Assembly: GCA_000435755.1 (NCBI GenBank)
Contig: FR889109.1
Coordinates: 88,612-152,611 of the forward strand
Source of the DNA: Clostridium sp. CAG:508
Lineage (GTDB): Bacteria; Bacillota; Clostridia; TANB77; CAG-508
Length of the DNA: 64,000 bases
Reading direction: 5' to 3'
Below the pieces are notes generated by a model. That model searched no databases. It was not told where the DNA came from and worked only from the letters and a program-made list of their open reading frames with translations. Positions 34,907-43,026 of this stretch are shown one piece after another; within the stretch, counting starts at the first letter, position 1, and every line of letters begins with the position of its first letter. Made by a program: the position numbers and the translations under genes.

Positions 34907-36079
34907 ATGCAGAAAACGATAGTTATTTTAACTCATGTTACATTTGATGATTCACCATACTTTAGATTTATACATGAACACGCAAAAGAGCTAGTCAAAC
35001 AAGGATATAAGGTTGTAGTATTGGCTGCAATTAACTGGTTACCTATTCTTTCTTGCTTTCAAAAATATAAAAAGGATTTTATTGCAAAAATAAAAAATAA
35101 AAATAAAGTTCAAATAATAGATGGAGTAGAGGTAAGATATATAAAAACGTTATCGTTTTCTAATTTATTATATAATTCTCCAATAAATTTAAATGGAATT
35201 TCATATTATTTGAGAATAAAGAGTATTTTTAAGAAAATTAATAGAGAAAATGATGTGATATTGATAGATGCACATATGTTTAAAGTTGAGGGATATGCTG
35301 CTTATAAATTAAAAAAGAGATATCCTAATATTAAAACAACTATAACATTGCATGGAACTAGTTTTTTTAGAAATGCTTCGACTAAAAATGGAAAAAGGTC
35401 AATAAGGAAAATTTTTAGTGTGGTAGATAAGGCTGTATGTGTAAGCAACAAAATTAAACGAATGATAGAAAACATAGGAGTAAAAAATACAGAAATAATT
35501 TATAATGGAATAAACCAGCACGAATTTTCAAAAATAGACAAACAGCAATATAAAAATCAAATTACAATTGTAGGAGCTTTATATCCAAGAAAAAAGATTG
35601 ATCTTACTATAAGAGTGTTTGCAAATTTAATAAAAAGATATCCTGATTTGAAGTTAAATATAGTAGGAGCAGGACCTGAAAGAGAAAGACTAGATGAAAT
35701 TGTAAAAACATTAAAATTAGAAGATAGCGTAAGTTTTAAAGGACAAATAACTAATCAAGAAGTATTAGATTTGATGAATAAAAGTTACATATTTATTTTA
35801 CCAAGCGTAGCAGAAGGCTTTGGAATAGTATATGCAGAAGCTATGAAAGCAGGATGTATTACCATAGGAACTAAAAATGAAGGAATTGATGGATTTATAA
35901 TAAATGGAAAGAATGGTTTTTTAGTAAATCCAGAAGAAAAAGAAATTACTAAATTGATTGAAGAAATATATGAAAATAAATACGATATAGAGGGTATTAG
36001 AAAAAATGCATATAAAGCAGTAGAAAATTTAACATGGGAACAAAACGCAAAAAATTATCTAAAGCTTTTAAAGGAATAA
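34907..36079 (+). CDS. glycosyltransferase family 4
   Basis: A 390-residue GT4. It has LTLHGTSFFRN-type region near 145, NGINQHEF near 199, VGALYPRKKIDLTIRVF near 220, VGAGPERERLDE near 251 and the donor motif SVAEGFGIVYAEAMKAGC (EX7E) near 300. This is the most typical GT4 of the three in the locus. AAGGAG precedes it. With the GTs at 28409 and 33811 it suggests a repeat unit of about four sugars, counting the initiating one. Confidence 0.87.
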   Translation: MQKTIVILTHVTFDDSPYFRFIHEHAKELVKQGYKVVVLAAINWLPILSCFQKYKKDFIAKIKNKNKVQIIDGVEVRYIKTLSFSNLLYNSPINLNGISYYLRIKSIFKKINRENDVILIDAHMFKVEGYAAYKLKKRYPNIKTTITLHGTSFFRNASTKNGKRSIRKIFSVVDKAVCVSNKIKRMIENIGVKNTEIIYNGINQHEFSKIDKQQYKNQITIVGALYPRKKIDLTIRVFANLIKRYPDLKLNIVGAGPERERLDEIVKTLKLEDSVSFKGQITNQEVLDLMNKSYIFILPSVAEGFGIVYAEAMKAGCITIGTKNEGIDGFIINGKNGFLVNPEEKEITKLIEEIYENKYDIEGIRKNAYKAVENLTWEQNAKNYLKLLKE

Positions 36080-36166
36080 ATAAGGGTAAAAAATATAAAT
36101 ATAGAATATTATGGAAATAATAAAAAAATACTGTTAGTAAAAATTAAAGGAGAATGTAATTATAAA

Positions 36167-37390
36167 ATGGAATCTAATATAGCCAAAAGAATTGACAAGA
36201 TAATATTAATTGCTTTAGTTATTTTTATGCTTATGCCATCAGAAATATCTATCTTTAACATTAGTATACTTAAGATTGAGACAATATTGATATCTATTAT
36301 AATTGTATATTTGTTTTTTATAAAAAGAGAAAGTGTTAAAGAGGCAATAAAAAATAAATTTATTATATGCAATTTTGTGTTTGCAAGTTCAATTGCTTTA
36401 TCCATAATAGTTAACCATGAATCTATTTTATTTAATGATTTATATGAGATTGTAAAATATATATTGTATCCAATGATAACGTTAATAGTTATCGTTACCT
36501 GCTATAATAGTGAAAACTATAAATTCATATTAAAGACAATTACAATATCAATGATTGTTATATGTACTTTTGGAATAATACAGTACTTCAATCCATTCTC
36601 TATAAATGAGTTATATATTGAGCAACTTGCACCGACTCAGTATGAAACATTAATAAATAATTATCCAACACCAAGAATAGTAGGAATAAAAACAAATCCA
36701 GCAGTGTATGGATTATTAGTAACAATGGGAATTTATTTTAATATATTATATTATAAATGTACCAAAAATAAAATTTTACCAATAACTTCAACAATACTAT
36801 GTTTTATAAATTTAATGATGACATTGACAAGAACTATTCAAATAGCTTTCATAATTTCCATTGTAGTTTATATGGCAATAACTATACTACAAAAAAAAGG
36901 ATGGAAAAAATCAATTATATACACAATAATAATAATTGCTATACTTCTAGTAGTGTTTTTTATTTTGCCACAAGAATTAACATGGAGACTAAAACAAGTT
37001 ACTGATTTTCAAAATGCGTCTAGTTGGATAGGTCGAGTTGAAAAATGGAAGGATTATGGAGAAATTATAAAACAAAATTTATTATTTGGAATTGGACCAG
37101 TAAAAAATCATATTGATAAGTTAGGATACATAGATAGTGAATTAATACAAAATATTTTGCAATATGGAATAATTGGATTTGGAGCATATATTGTAATGTT
37201 ATTATCACCATTATATGCTTATAAAAAAGATAAAGATAAAAACAAATATATAATAAGAAATTTTATACCAGTGCTATTGATGATTTTAATAAATAATATA
37301 TCAGCCTCATCATTGATTTTATTTGATACGGCATGTGCAATATATATGTTTGTGGGTATGATGTTTATAGACAAAGAAAAGTTGAAATAA
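36167..37390 (+). CDS. wzy: O-antigen polymerase/ligase family protein (Wzy-like)
   Basis: A 407-residue membrane protein with about eleven helices. The external loop holds GIKTNPAVYGLLV near 178 and WIGRVEKWKDYGEIIKQN near 288, followed by LLFGIGPVKNH; this is the conserved region of Wzy and WaaL families. It would join lipid-linked repeat units outside the cell. AAAGGAG lies 14 bases before the ATG, further than usual, with a two-codon ATG-TAA between. Its place next to the flippase is the usual one. Confidence 0.8.
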   Translation: MESNIAKRIDKIILIALVIFMLMPSEISIFNISILKIETILISIIIVYLFFIKRESVKEAIKNKFIICNFVFASSIALSIIVNHESILFNDLYEIVKYILYPMITLIVIVTCYNSENYKFILKTITISMIVICTFGIIQYFNPFSINELYIEQLAPTQYETLINNYPTPRIVGIKTNPAVYGLLVTMGIYFNILYYKCTKNKILPITSTILCFINLMMTLTRTIQIAFIISIVVYMAITILQKKGWKKSIIYTIIIIAILLVVFFILPQELTWRLKQVTDFQNASSWIGRVEKWKDYGEIIKQNLLFGIGPVKNHIDKLGYIDSELIQNILQYGIIGFGAYIVMLLSPLYAYKKDKDKNKYIIRNFIPVLLMILINNISASSLILFDTACAIYMFVGMMFIDKEKLK

Positions 37391-37415
37391 TCACAATAGA
37401 AAGGAAGACATAATA

Positions 37416-38843
37416 ATGAAAAATTTTTTCAAGAAATTTATAGGGTTTTCATTAGGACCAATTGTTGGAGCTATTATAAGTTTTATTACAGTTCCAGTAA
37501 CGTCTCATTTAGTTTCAGCAGATCAATTTGGCTTATCAAATATGTTTACTATAGCAAACAGTATTATTACTCTTATTGTATTAGTTGGAATTGATCAAGC
37601 ATATATTAGGGAATATAATGAAACTAGAGATAAAAAAAAGCTATTATTTAATAGCTTTTTGGTACCGTTTATTGCTACAATTTGTGTAGGAGTTGTATTG
37701 ATTTTATTTAGAACACAATTTGCGCAAATATTGTTTAGTGACCAATCAATGATAAAGCCTATTGTTTTGTTGGCAATATGTACACCACTATTTATTATAG
37801 AGAAATTTATGCTCATTAATTTGAGAATGGAAGAAAAAGCATTTCAGTATTCTTTATGGAATATCGTGTCAAAAGCTTTGAACCTAATTTTGACAGTTAT
37901 ATTTTTGATGTTATATAAAAGGAACTTTGAATCTATTATTTATGCAAGTATATTTTCTCAGCTGATAGTAAGTTTGATTTTATTATATGTATGCAGAAAA
38001 GATATTGGAATATCTAAAACATACATTGATAAACAACAAATAGAATCAATTTTAAAATTTGGTTTACCATTAGTTCCAGCTACTTTAATAGGTTGGGGAT
38101 TAACATCTATGGATAGTATCTTTTTAAGGGCAATGACAACTTATACAGAACTTGGCTATTACACAGTAGCAATGAAAGTATCAAATGTATTAGCATTAAT
38201 TCAATCAAGTTTTACCGCATTTTGGCCGCCAATGGCTTTTAAATGGAGAGCAGAAGGTCAACCTAATAAAAAATTTGAATTGGTTAGTGATGGAATAGCT
38301 TTTGTAATGAGTATAATATTGATTCTAGTGTTACTATTCAAAAACATTATACCAATAATTTTTGGTAGTGAATATGAAAATATTATATATATTATTCCTT
38401 TTTTATTATTTCATCCAATCTTTTATACAATGAGTGAGACAACGACGTTGGGAATTGCTTTTTCAAAAAGAACATACTATAACATAATAGTGTCAGTAGT
38501 TTCGATGCTAACAAATTTTATTTTAAATTGGATGTTGATACCAAGATATGGTGCAATAGGAGCTGCAATTGCAACAGGGATTTCTTATTTAGTGTTTTTT
38601 TGGACAAGAACGTTAATATCAAGAAAATTGTGGTATAAATTTAAATTAAAGAAATTTATAGTGATAACTATAATACTACTAGGTATTTCATTAATAAATT
38701 GCATTATAAAAAACATTTATATGATAACAGCAATCAATATTATAGGAATAGGATTAGTTTTATGTAACTATAGAAACTTGATACATAAGATGTTAATATA
38801 TTTAAAAAATAAGAAAATACAAAAGGAAAATAAAAAGATATGA
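37416..38843 (+). CDS. wzx: polysaccharide flippase (Wzx/MOP family)
   Basis: A 475-residue protein with about 12-14 helices. The N-terminal [30 protein letters not shown], shortened here, is the usual beginning of this family, with the second half repeating the fold. It should move the undecaprenyl-linked repeat unit across the membrane. AAAGGAAG precedes the start, and the next gene overlaps its stop by 4 bases. Confidence 0.9.
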   Translation: MKNFFKKFIGFSLGPIVGAIISFITVPVTSHLVSADQFGLSNMFTIANSIITLIVLVGIDQAYIREYNETRDKKKLLFNSFLVPFIATICVGVVLILFRTQFAQILFSDQSMIKPIVLLAICTPLFIIEKFMLINLRMEEKAFQYSLWNIVSKALNLILTVIFLMLYKRNFESIIYASIFSQLIVSLILLYVCRKDIGISKTYIDKQQIESILKFGLPLVPATLIGWGLTSMDSIFLRAMTTYTELGYYTVAMKVSNVLALIQSSFTAFWPPMAFKWRAEGQPNKKFELVSDGIAFVMSIILILVLLFKNIIPIIFGSEYENIIYIIPFLLFHPIFYTMSETTTLGIAFSKRTYYNIIVSVVSMLTNFILNWMLIPRYGAIGAAIATGISYLVFFWTRTLISRKLWYKFKLKKFIVITIILLGISLINCIIKNIYMITAINIIGIGLVLCNYRNLIHKMLIYLKNKKIQKENKKI

Positions 38844-39307
38844 TTATAAGAAAAATAAAAACATATATACTAAGAAAAATGTTTGGAAATTATTATTTAA
38901 TAAACAAACCTAAAGATGTAAAAATAGCAAAAACAGTGGAAGTATCAAATCCAGAGAATATATATATAGGTTCAAACACTTATATTAATGGATATACAAT
39001 GATGTGTGCTGGAAAAAATTCAAAAATAATAATAGGCGAGGATTGTTTAATTTCATATCATGTTCATATTAGAACGACAACTCATAATTATGAAGACAAG
39101 AATGTTCTGATAAGAAATCAAGGACATAAAGAAAATGATATTATAATTGGAAATGATGTATGGATTGGTTTTGGCGCACAGATAATGAGTGGAATTACTA
39201 TTGAGGATGGTGCTGTAATTGCAGCTGGAGCAGTTGTAACAAAAAATGTTCCAAAGTATTCTGTGGTGGCAGGAGTACCAGCTAAAATAATAAAGTATAG
39301 AAAATAA
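38840..39307 (+). CDS. hexapeptide-repeat acyltransferase
   Basis: A 155-residue left-handed beta-helix enzyme of the LacA/WbbJ type. It has hexapeptide turns in the first half, [13 protein letters not shown] with the catalytic-type His near 83, and [22 protein letters not shown] followed by [11 protein letters not shown] near the end. It would acetylate an OH or an NH2 group of a sugar. If it acts on the 4-amino sugar, the product would lose its positive charge, which bears on the zwitterion idea. It overlaps wzx by 4 bases. Confidence 0.85.
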   Translation: MIIRKIKTYILRKMFGNYYLINKPKDVKIAKTVEVSNPENIYIGSNTYINGYTMMCAGKNSKIIIGEDCLISYHVHIRTTTHNYEDKNVLIRNQGHKENDIIIGNDVWIGFGAQIMSGITIEDGAVIAAGAVVTKNVPKYSVVAGVPAKIIKYRK

Positions 39308-39402
39308 CAACCGAAAAACTGAAAAGTGAAAATGAAGTATAGAATATATATAGTTATTATTTTATGAATAATAGATATAAGAAATGTGAAAATAGCGAGA
39401 TA

Positions 39403-39434
39403 AGGTCTATTTAGAATGACTAAATAGGACTTTT
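39403..39434 (+). terminator. likely terminator of the polysaccharide operon
   Basis: GGTCTATTTAG (39404-39414) pairs with CTAAATAGGAC (39420-39430) with a small bulge, followed by TTTT. The rest of the 176-base gap shows no gene. Confidence 0.5.
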
Positions 39435-39483
39435 ACACTCACTAAAAATATATTAAAAAATAAAAATATAAAGGAGGAAAACA

Positions 39484-40959
39484 ATGTCACAAGGTAAAAG
39501 AATGAGAACGGAAGACACAGCTACAAGTAAGAAAGGAAGAAAAGATAACAAAGCATTAGATACTTTTTTTAAGCTAATAGCATTTGCGTATGTTGTAATT
39601 ACAATAATTTTCTATATTGCTATATTAAAATTAAATTTGCTACCAGGTTGGGTAATAACAATATTTACAATTGCAGAAATAGTGTTTACATTAGCAATGG
39701 TAATAGGTTTAGTAAAGAGACATAAAACGTACAAGCTAACAATAATTAGTTTAATAATTATCTTATTTGTTTCAGGAATATATATTTACGTAACAAACTA
39801 TGCATTAGCAACTATTAGCTTTTTAGGAGATGTATTCCAAGAAACTAAAGAGACAGACGAATATTATTTAATTGTTAGAAAAGATAGTTCGTATGCTAAA
39901 ATTGAAGACATAGAAAATAAAAACATTCATTTCTTCCAAGTAGCAGATGATGTAAAGTCTGAACTAACTAAGAAAGTAAGAGTTACATTAGTAAATCAAG
40001 AAAACTTATTAGATTTAGGTAATAAGTTAATTGACAAAAATGTTGATGTAATATTAACTAGTGCTACACAATATAGTATGTTAGGCGATGAAATAAAGAA
40101 TTTCAAAGAGAGTACAAAAATACTTTATACTATAAAACATGAAATCCAAACAAATACAAAAGCGGAAGATGCAAATTCTAAATATAATATTAAAAGTGGA
40201 AAGTTTAATGTATATATTAGTGGAATAGATACATCTGGAAATATAAGTAATGTATCAAGAAGTGATGCTAATATTTTAATGAGTATTAATACTAATACAC
40301 ATGAAGCACTATTAACATCAATTCCTAGAGATTATTATGTTACACTTCATAGTTATGGAGCAAAAGACAAATTAACTCATTCAGGAATATATGGTGTAAA
40401 TGAAACTGTTAAAACGGCAGAAGATTTGCTTGATACTGATATAAATTATTATGTAAGAGTTAACTTTACAACAGTAATTAAACTAGTTGATAAATTAGGT
40501 GGAATTGATGTATATTCAGATTATAATTTTTCAAGAAATGGATATAATTTTAAAAAAGGATATAACCATATAAATGGAGATGCTGCTTTGGTATTTAGTA
40601 GAGAAAGGTATTCTTTTGCAGGAGGAGACAACCAAAGAGTTAAAAATCAGCAACATGTTATTGAGGCTGTTATGAAAAAGGTATTAAATAGTACTACTTT
40701 ATTAACTAAATATACAGATATCTTAGACTCATTAAAAGGAAGTTTTCAAACTAATATTGCTCAAGATGATATTAGTTCATTAGTAAAAGATCAAATAAAC
40801 AATATGTCTTCATGGACAATAAAATCAAATTCTTTAACAGGTACAGGTGCAAGTTCATCAACATATTCAATGGGAAGCACAAAACTATATGTAATGGTAC
40901 CAAATTCAACATCAGTAACATCTGCTAAAGAAAAAATTGATGAAGTATTAGGAGAGTAA
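39484..40959 (+). CDS. LytR-CpsA-Psr (LCP) family cell-wall ligase
   Basis: A 491-residue membrane protein: three N-terminal helices (about 27-48, 54-76 and 81-105), an accessory domain (about 120-225) and an extracellular LCP domain. LCP hallmarks are SIPRDYYV near 280, KLTHSGIYG near 296, VDKLGGIDVYSD near 335, and FSRERYSFAGGDNQRVKNQQ near 371, whose arginines bind the lipid pyrophosphate. LCP enzymes move polymers from undecaprenyl carriers to peptidoglycan. Its place right after the wzy-wzx genes suggests it attaches this polysaccharide. AAAGGAGG precedes it. Confidence 0.93.
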   Translation: MSQGKRMRTEDTATSKKGRKDNKALDTFFKLIAFAYVVITIIFYIAILKLNLLPGWVITIFTIAEIVFTLAMVIGLVKRHKTYKLTIISLIIILFVSGIYIYVTNYALATISFLGDVFQETKETDEYYLIVRKDSSYAKIEDIENKNIHFFQVADDVKSELTKKVRVTLVNQENLLDLGNKLIDKNVDVILTSATQYSMLGDEIKNFKESTKILYTIKHEIQTNTKAEDANSKYNIKSGKFNVYISGIDTSGNISNVSRSDANILMSINTNTHEALLTSIPRDYYVTLHSYGAKDKLTHSGIYGVNETVKTAEDLLDTDINYYVRVNFTTVIKLVDKLGGIDVYSDYNFSRNGYNFKKGYNHINGDAALVFSRERYSFAGGDNQRVKNQQHVIEAVMKKVLNSTTLLTKYTDILDSLKGSFQTNIAQDDISSLVKDQINNMSSWTIKSNSLTGTGASSSTYSMGSTKLYVMVPNSTSVTSAKEKIDEVLGE

Positions 40960-40973
40960 GAGTGATAGATAAG

Positions 40974-41010
40974 TAGAAGAGAAATGATAGATCATTTCTC
41001 TTCTATTTTT
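40974..41010 (+). terminator. terminator after the LCP gene
   Basis: TAGAAGAGAAATGA (40974-40987) pairs perfectly with TCATTTCTCTTCTA (40992-41005) around TAGA, followed by TTTTT. Confidence 0.9.
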
Positions 41011-41035
41011 GTAGAATTTTGTCGAACGATTTTTC

Positions 41036-41064
41036 TTGACAATGACTACAAATGACTATATTAT
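41036..41064 (+). promoter_or_regulatory. upstream promoter ahead of hicAB
   Basis: TTGACA (41036-41041) and TATTAT (41059-41064) with 17-base spacing, about 120 bases before hicA. A direct repeat of AATGACTA lies between the boxes. Confidence 0.55.
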
Positions 41065-41138
41065 ATATTCATAATTAAAATCATTTAATTTTTAAATCTT
41101 AAAAAATTTCCAAACACAAATAAAAATTAAAAAACTTA

Positions 41139-41167
41139 TTGACAATACGTATTATACGTGCTAATAT
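41139..41167 (+). promoter_or_regulatory. hicAB promoter with candidate operator
   Basis: TTGACA (41139-41144) and TAATAT (41162-41167) with 17-base spacing. An inverted repeat ACGTAT-T-ATACGT (41147-41159) fills the spacer, where a repressor would block RNA polymerase. HicB-type antitoxins repress their own operons, so this is the likely site. Confidence 0.6.
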
Positions 41168-41182
41168 TAAGAAAGGAGCAAT

Positions 41183-41378
41183 ATGACATTTATTGAGTTA
41201 GAAAAGATACTAAAGAAAGATGGATGGTATTACTATGATTCTGTTGGCTCTCATATACAATATAGACACAGAACGAAGCCGCGGAAAAGTAACAATACCT
41301 AAACATAGAGGAGATATAAAAAAAGGAACCTTGAATGCGATATTAAAGCAAGCAGGGATTAAGGAGGTAAAACAATGA
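41183..41378 (+). pseudogene. hicA: HicA-type mRNA interferase toxin, frameshifted
   Basis: The frame from 41183 begins MTFIELEKILKKDGWYYYDSVGSH and so has the HicA core with the catalytic-type His of GSH at residue 24. After RHRTK it runs out of register and stops at 41302. Dropping one C near 41279 restores RGKVTIPKHRGDIKKGTLNAILKQAG, the normal HicA C-terminus, with the stop overlapping the hicB start (ATGA). HicA cleaves mRNA and is held inactive by HicB. As written the toxin lacks its C-terminal half. Either the toxin is lost and the antitoxin kept, or one base is a sequence error. AAAGGAG precedes the ATG. Confidence 0.85.
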
Positions 41379-41779
41379 AAGTTGTTTATCCAGCATGTTT
41401 TTATAAAGAAAAAGATGGAGGGTTTAGCGTGCAATTTCCAGATTTATTAGGTTGCTGTACACAAGGAGATACTCTAGAAGAGGCAATTCAAATGGCAGAA
41501 GATGCTGCGCTAGGTTGGTTATTAACATCAGTAGAAAATAATGAAGAAGTGCCAAAAGCAAGTGATATAAAGGATGTAAAACTAGAAAATGAAAATGGAT
41601 TTGTAACTTTATTATTGCTTGACTTAGGAGCATATAGTCAAAAATATGGGAGTAGAAAGTCGGTAAAGAAGAATCTTACAATACCATTTTGGTTAAATGA
41701 AAGAGCAGAGAAATTAAATATTAACTTTTCAAAAACACTGCAAGATGCATTAATGGAGAAAGTGTTAAAAAATAAATAA
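41375..41779 (+). CDS. hicB: HicB antitoxin
   Basis: A 134-residue protein with the partial RNase H-like HicB fold: YPACFYKEKDGGFSVQFPDLLGC at the N-terminus, GDTLEEAIQMAEDAA near 32. The C-terminal 35 residues (NLTIPFWLNERAEKLNINFSKTLQDAL) look like a DNA-binding ribbon-helix-helix. It should bind HicA and repress the operon at 41147-41159. Ribosome site AAGGAGG lies within the hicA C-terminus. Confidence 0.92.
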   Translation: MKVVYPACFYKEKDGGFSVQFPDLLGCCTQGDTLEEAIQMAEDAALGWLLTSVENNEEVPKASDIKDVKLENENGFVTLLLLDLGAYSQKYGSRKSVKKNLTIPFWLNERAEKLNINFSKTLQDALMEKVLKNK

Positions 41780-41795
41780 AAAATTTCACAATAAA

Positions 41796-41824
41796 TAGAC
41801 AAAAAAGTAAATATGATATATAAT
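41796..41824 (+). promoter_or_regulatory. promoter of plsC
   Basis: TAGACA (41796-41801) and TATAAT (41819-41824) are separated by 17 bases. A hairpin follows in the leader: TTAAAGGAGTGC with GCATTCCTTTAA (about 41827-41854), with one G-T pair and no T run. Confidence 0.5.
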
Positions 41825-41878
41825 TTTAAAGGAGTGCAAATTCGCATTCCTTTAAGTTGTATTTGAGGAGAAACAGAA

Positions 41879-42457
41879 ATGCTTAGAAGTGTAATAGTAT
41901 TTTTAGTACATATATTTTCAGTAATTGTATTTAGAGTAAAATTAGTGGGAAAGGAAAACGTTCCAAAAGAAGGAGCATATATTATGTGTGCTAATCACCA
42001 ATCCAATTGGGATGCACCAATTTTAGTTTCTTCCACTAAACGAAAGATGCATGTTATGGCAAAAGAAGAACTATTTAAAAATAAGTTTATATATTGGTTA
42101 GGAGATAAGTGCCTTGTATTTCCTGTTAAAAGAGGAAAAATGGACTTAGACTCTATGAAGCATTCTTTAAAAGTATTAAAAGATGGAGAAATACTGATGC
42201 TATTTCCAGAAGGAACAAGAAAGGGAATGGCTAAAAATGGTAGAGCACAAAATGGTGCAGCATTTATGGCATTAAGAACTGGAGTTCCAGTAATTCCAGT
42301 AAATATTTCTGGAGAAATGAAGCCATTTCATAAAGTAACTATATATTATGGAAAACCTTTAGATTTTAGTGAATATAAAACTAGCAAACCGGAAAAAGAA
42401 GTTCTAGAAAAGGTAAGTAAAGAAATAATGGATAATATTATAATGCTAGAAAAGTAG
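41879..42457 (+). CDS. plsC: 1-acyl-sn-glycerol-3-phosphate acyltransferase
   Basis: A 192-residue membrane-associated acyltransferase that makes phosphatidic acid. A hydrophobic N-terminus (about 3-20) is followed by the catalytic NHQSNWDAP (HX4D) near 40, the FPEGTRKG motif near 114, and VPVIPVNISGE near 139. Family length is normal. The next gene follows 23 bases later. Confidence 0.9.
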   Translation: MLRSVIVFLVHIFSVIVFRVKLVGKENVPKEGAYIMCANHQSNWDAPILVSSTKRKMHVMAKEELFKNKFIYWLGDKCLVFPVKRGKMDLDSMKHSLKVLKDGEILMLFPEGTRKGMAKNGRAQNGAAFMALRTGVPVIPVNISGEMKPFHKVTIYYGKPLDFSEYKTSKPEKEVLEKVSKEIMDNIIMLEK

Positions 42458-42480
42458 CTATATATGAAGAAGAGGGAAAC

Positions 42481-42945
42481 ATGAATATATACAGAATTTT
42501 AAATATATTAAATATAAAATACAAATTGTTGGAGCATCCACCAGTATGTACGAGAAAAGATGCAAAAGTTATAAAAGATAAATTAAATGGAACAGAATGT
42601 AATAATTATTTTGTTAAAGATCAAATAGGAAACTACTTTTTATTGGTATTTGAAGAAAGCAAGACTGTGAATTTAAAAACTTTAGCACAAAAATTGAGAT
42701 TATTACCTTTAAGCTTTGCAACTGAACTTGATTTACTAGGAGTTTTTAGAATAAGAGATAGAAAAGTTACACCATTTGCAATAGTTAATGATTTTGACAA
42801 TCAAGTAAAACTAATAATTGATAGCAAGTTAAGAGATAAAATTCTTTTATTCCATCCAGATGGAAATACTAAAACTTTGGCGATAAGATTTAATAGTTTG
42901 GTAAAATTCATTGAACGTGAAGAACACAAATGTATATATATTTAA
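42481..42945 (+). CDS. YbaK/ProX-like aminoacyl-tRNA deacylase (PrdX type)
   Basis: A 154-residue protein of the INS/YbaK trans-editing superfamily. It shows HPPVCTRKDAKVI near 18, CNNYFVKDQIGNYFLLVFEESKTVNLKTLAQ near 40, and HPDGNTKTLAI near 134, the layout of ProX/PrdX proteins that hydrolyse Ala-tRNA(Pro). It would remove mischarged amino acids from tRNA. The specificity (Ala, Cys or other) is not certain by eye. A separate, more YbaK-like gene is at 54058. Confidence 0.8.
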   Translation: MNIYRILNILNIKYKLLEHPPVCTRKDAKVIKDKLNGTECNNYFVKDQIGNYFLLVFEESKTVNLKTLAQKLRLLPLSFATELDLLGVFRIRDRKVTPFAIVNDFDNQVKLIIDSKLRDKILLFHPDGNTKTLAIRFNSLVKFIEREEHKCIYI

Positions 42946-42956
42946 TTGATATTATG

Positions 42957-42985
42957 TTGACAAATGTTTGCTACTAGAGTATAAT
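42957..42985 (+). promoter_or_regulatory. promoter of typA
   Basis: TTGACA (42957-42962) and TATAAT (42980-42985), both exact consensus, with 17-base spacing. Confidence 0.75.
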
Positions 42986-43026
42986 TGAAATGTTGAACTA
43001 AAAAATAGAGATAGAGGTAATAAAAA

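Noticed and set aside
36154..36159. ATG-TAA start-stop element before wzy
   Set aside because: It lies only one base after the ribosome site, too close to be used; most likely chance.
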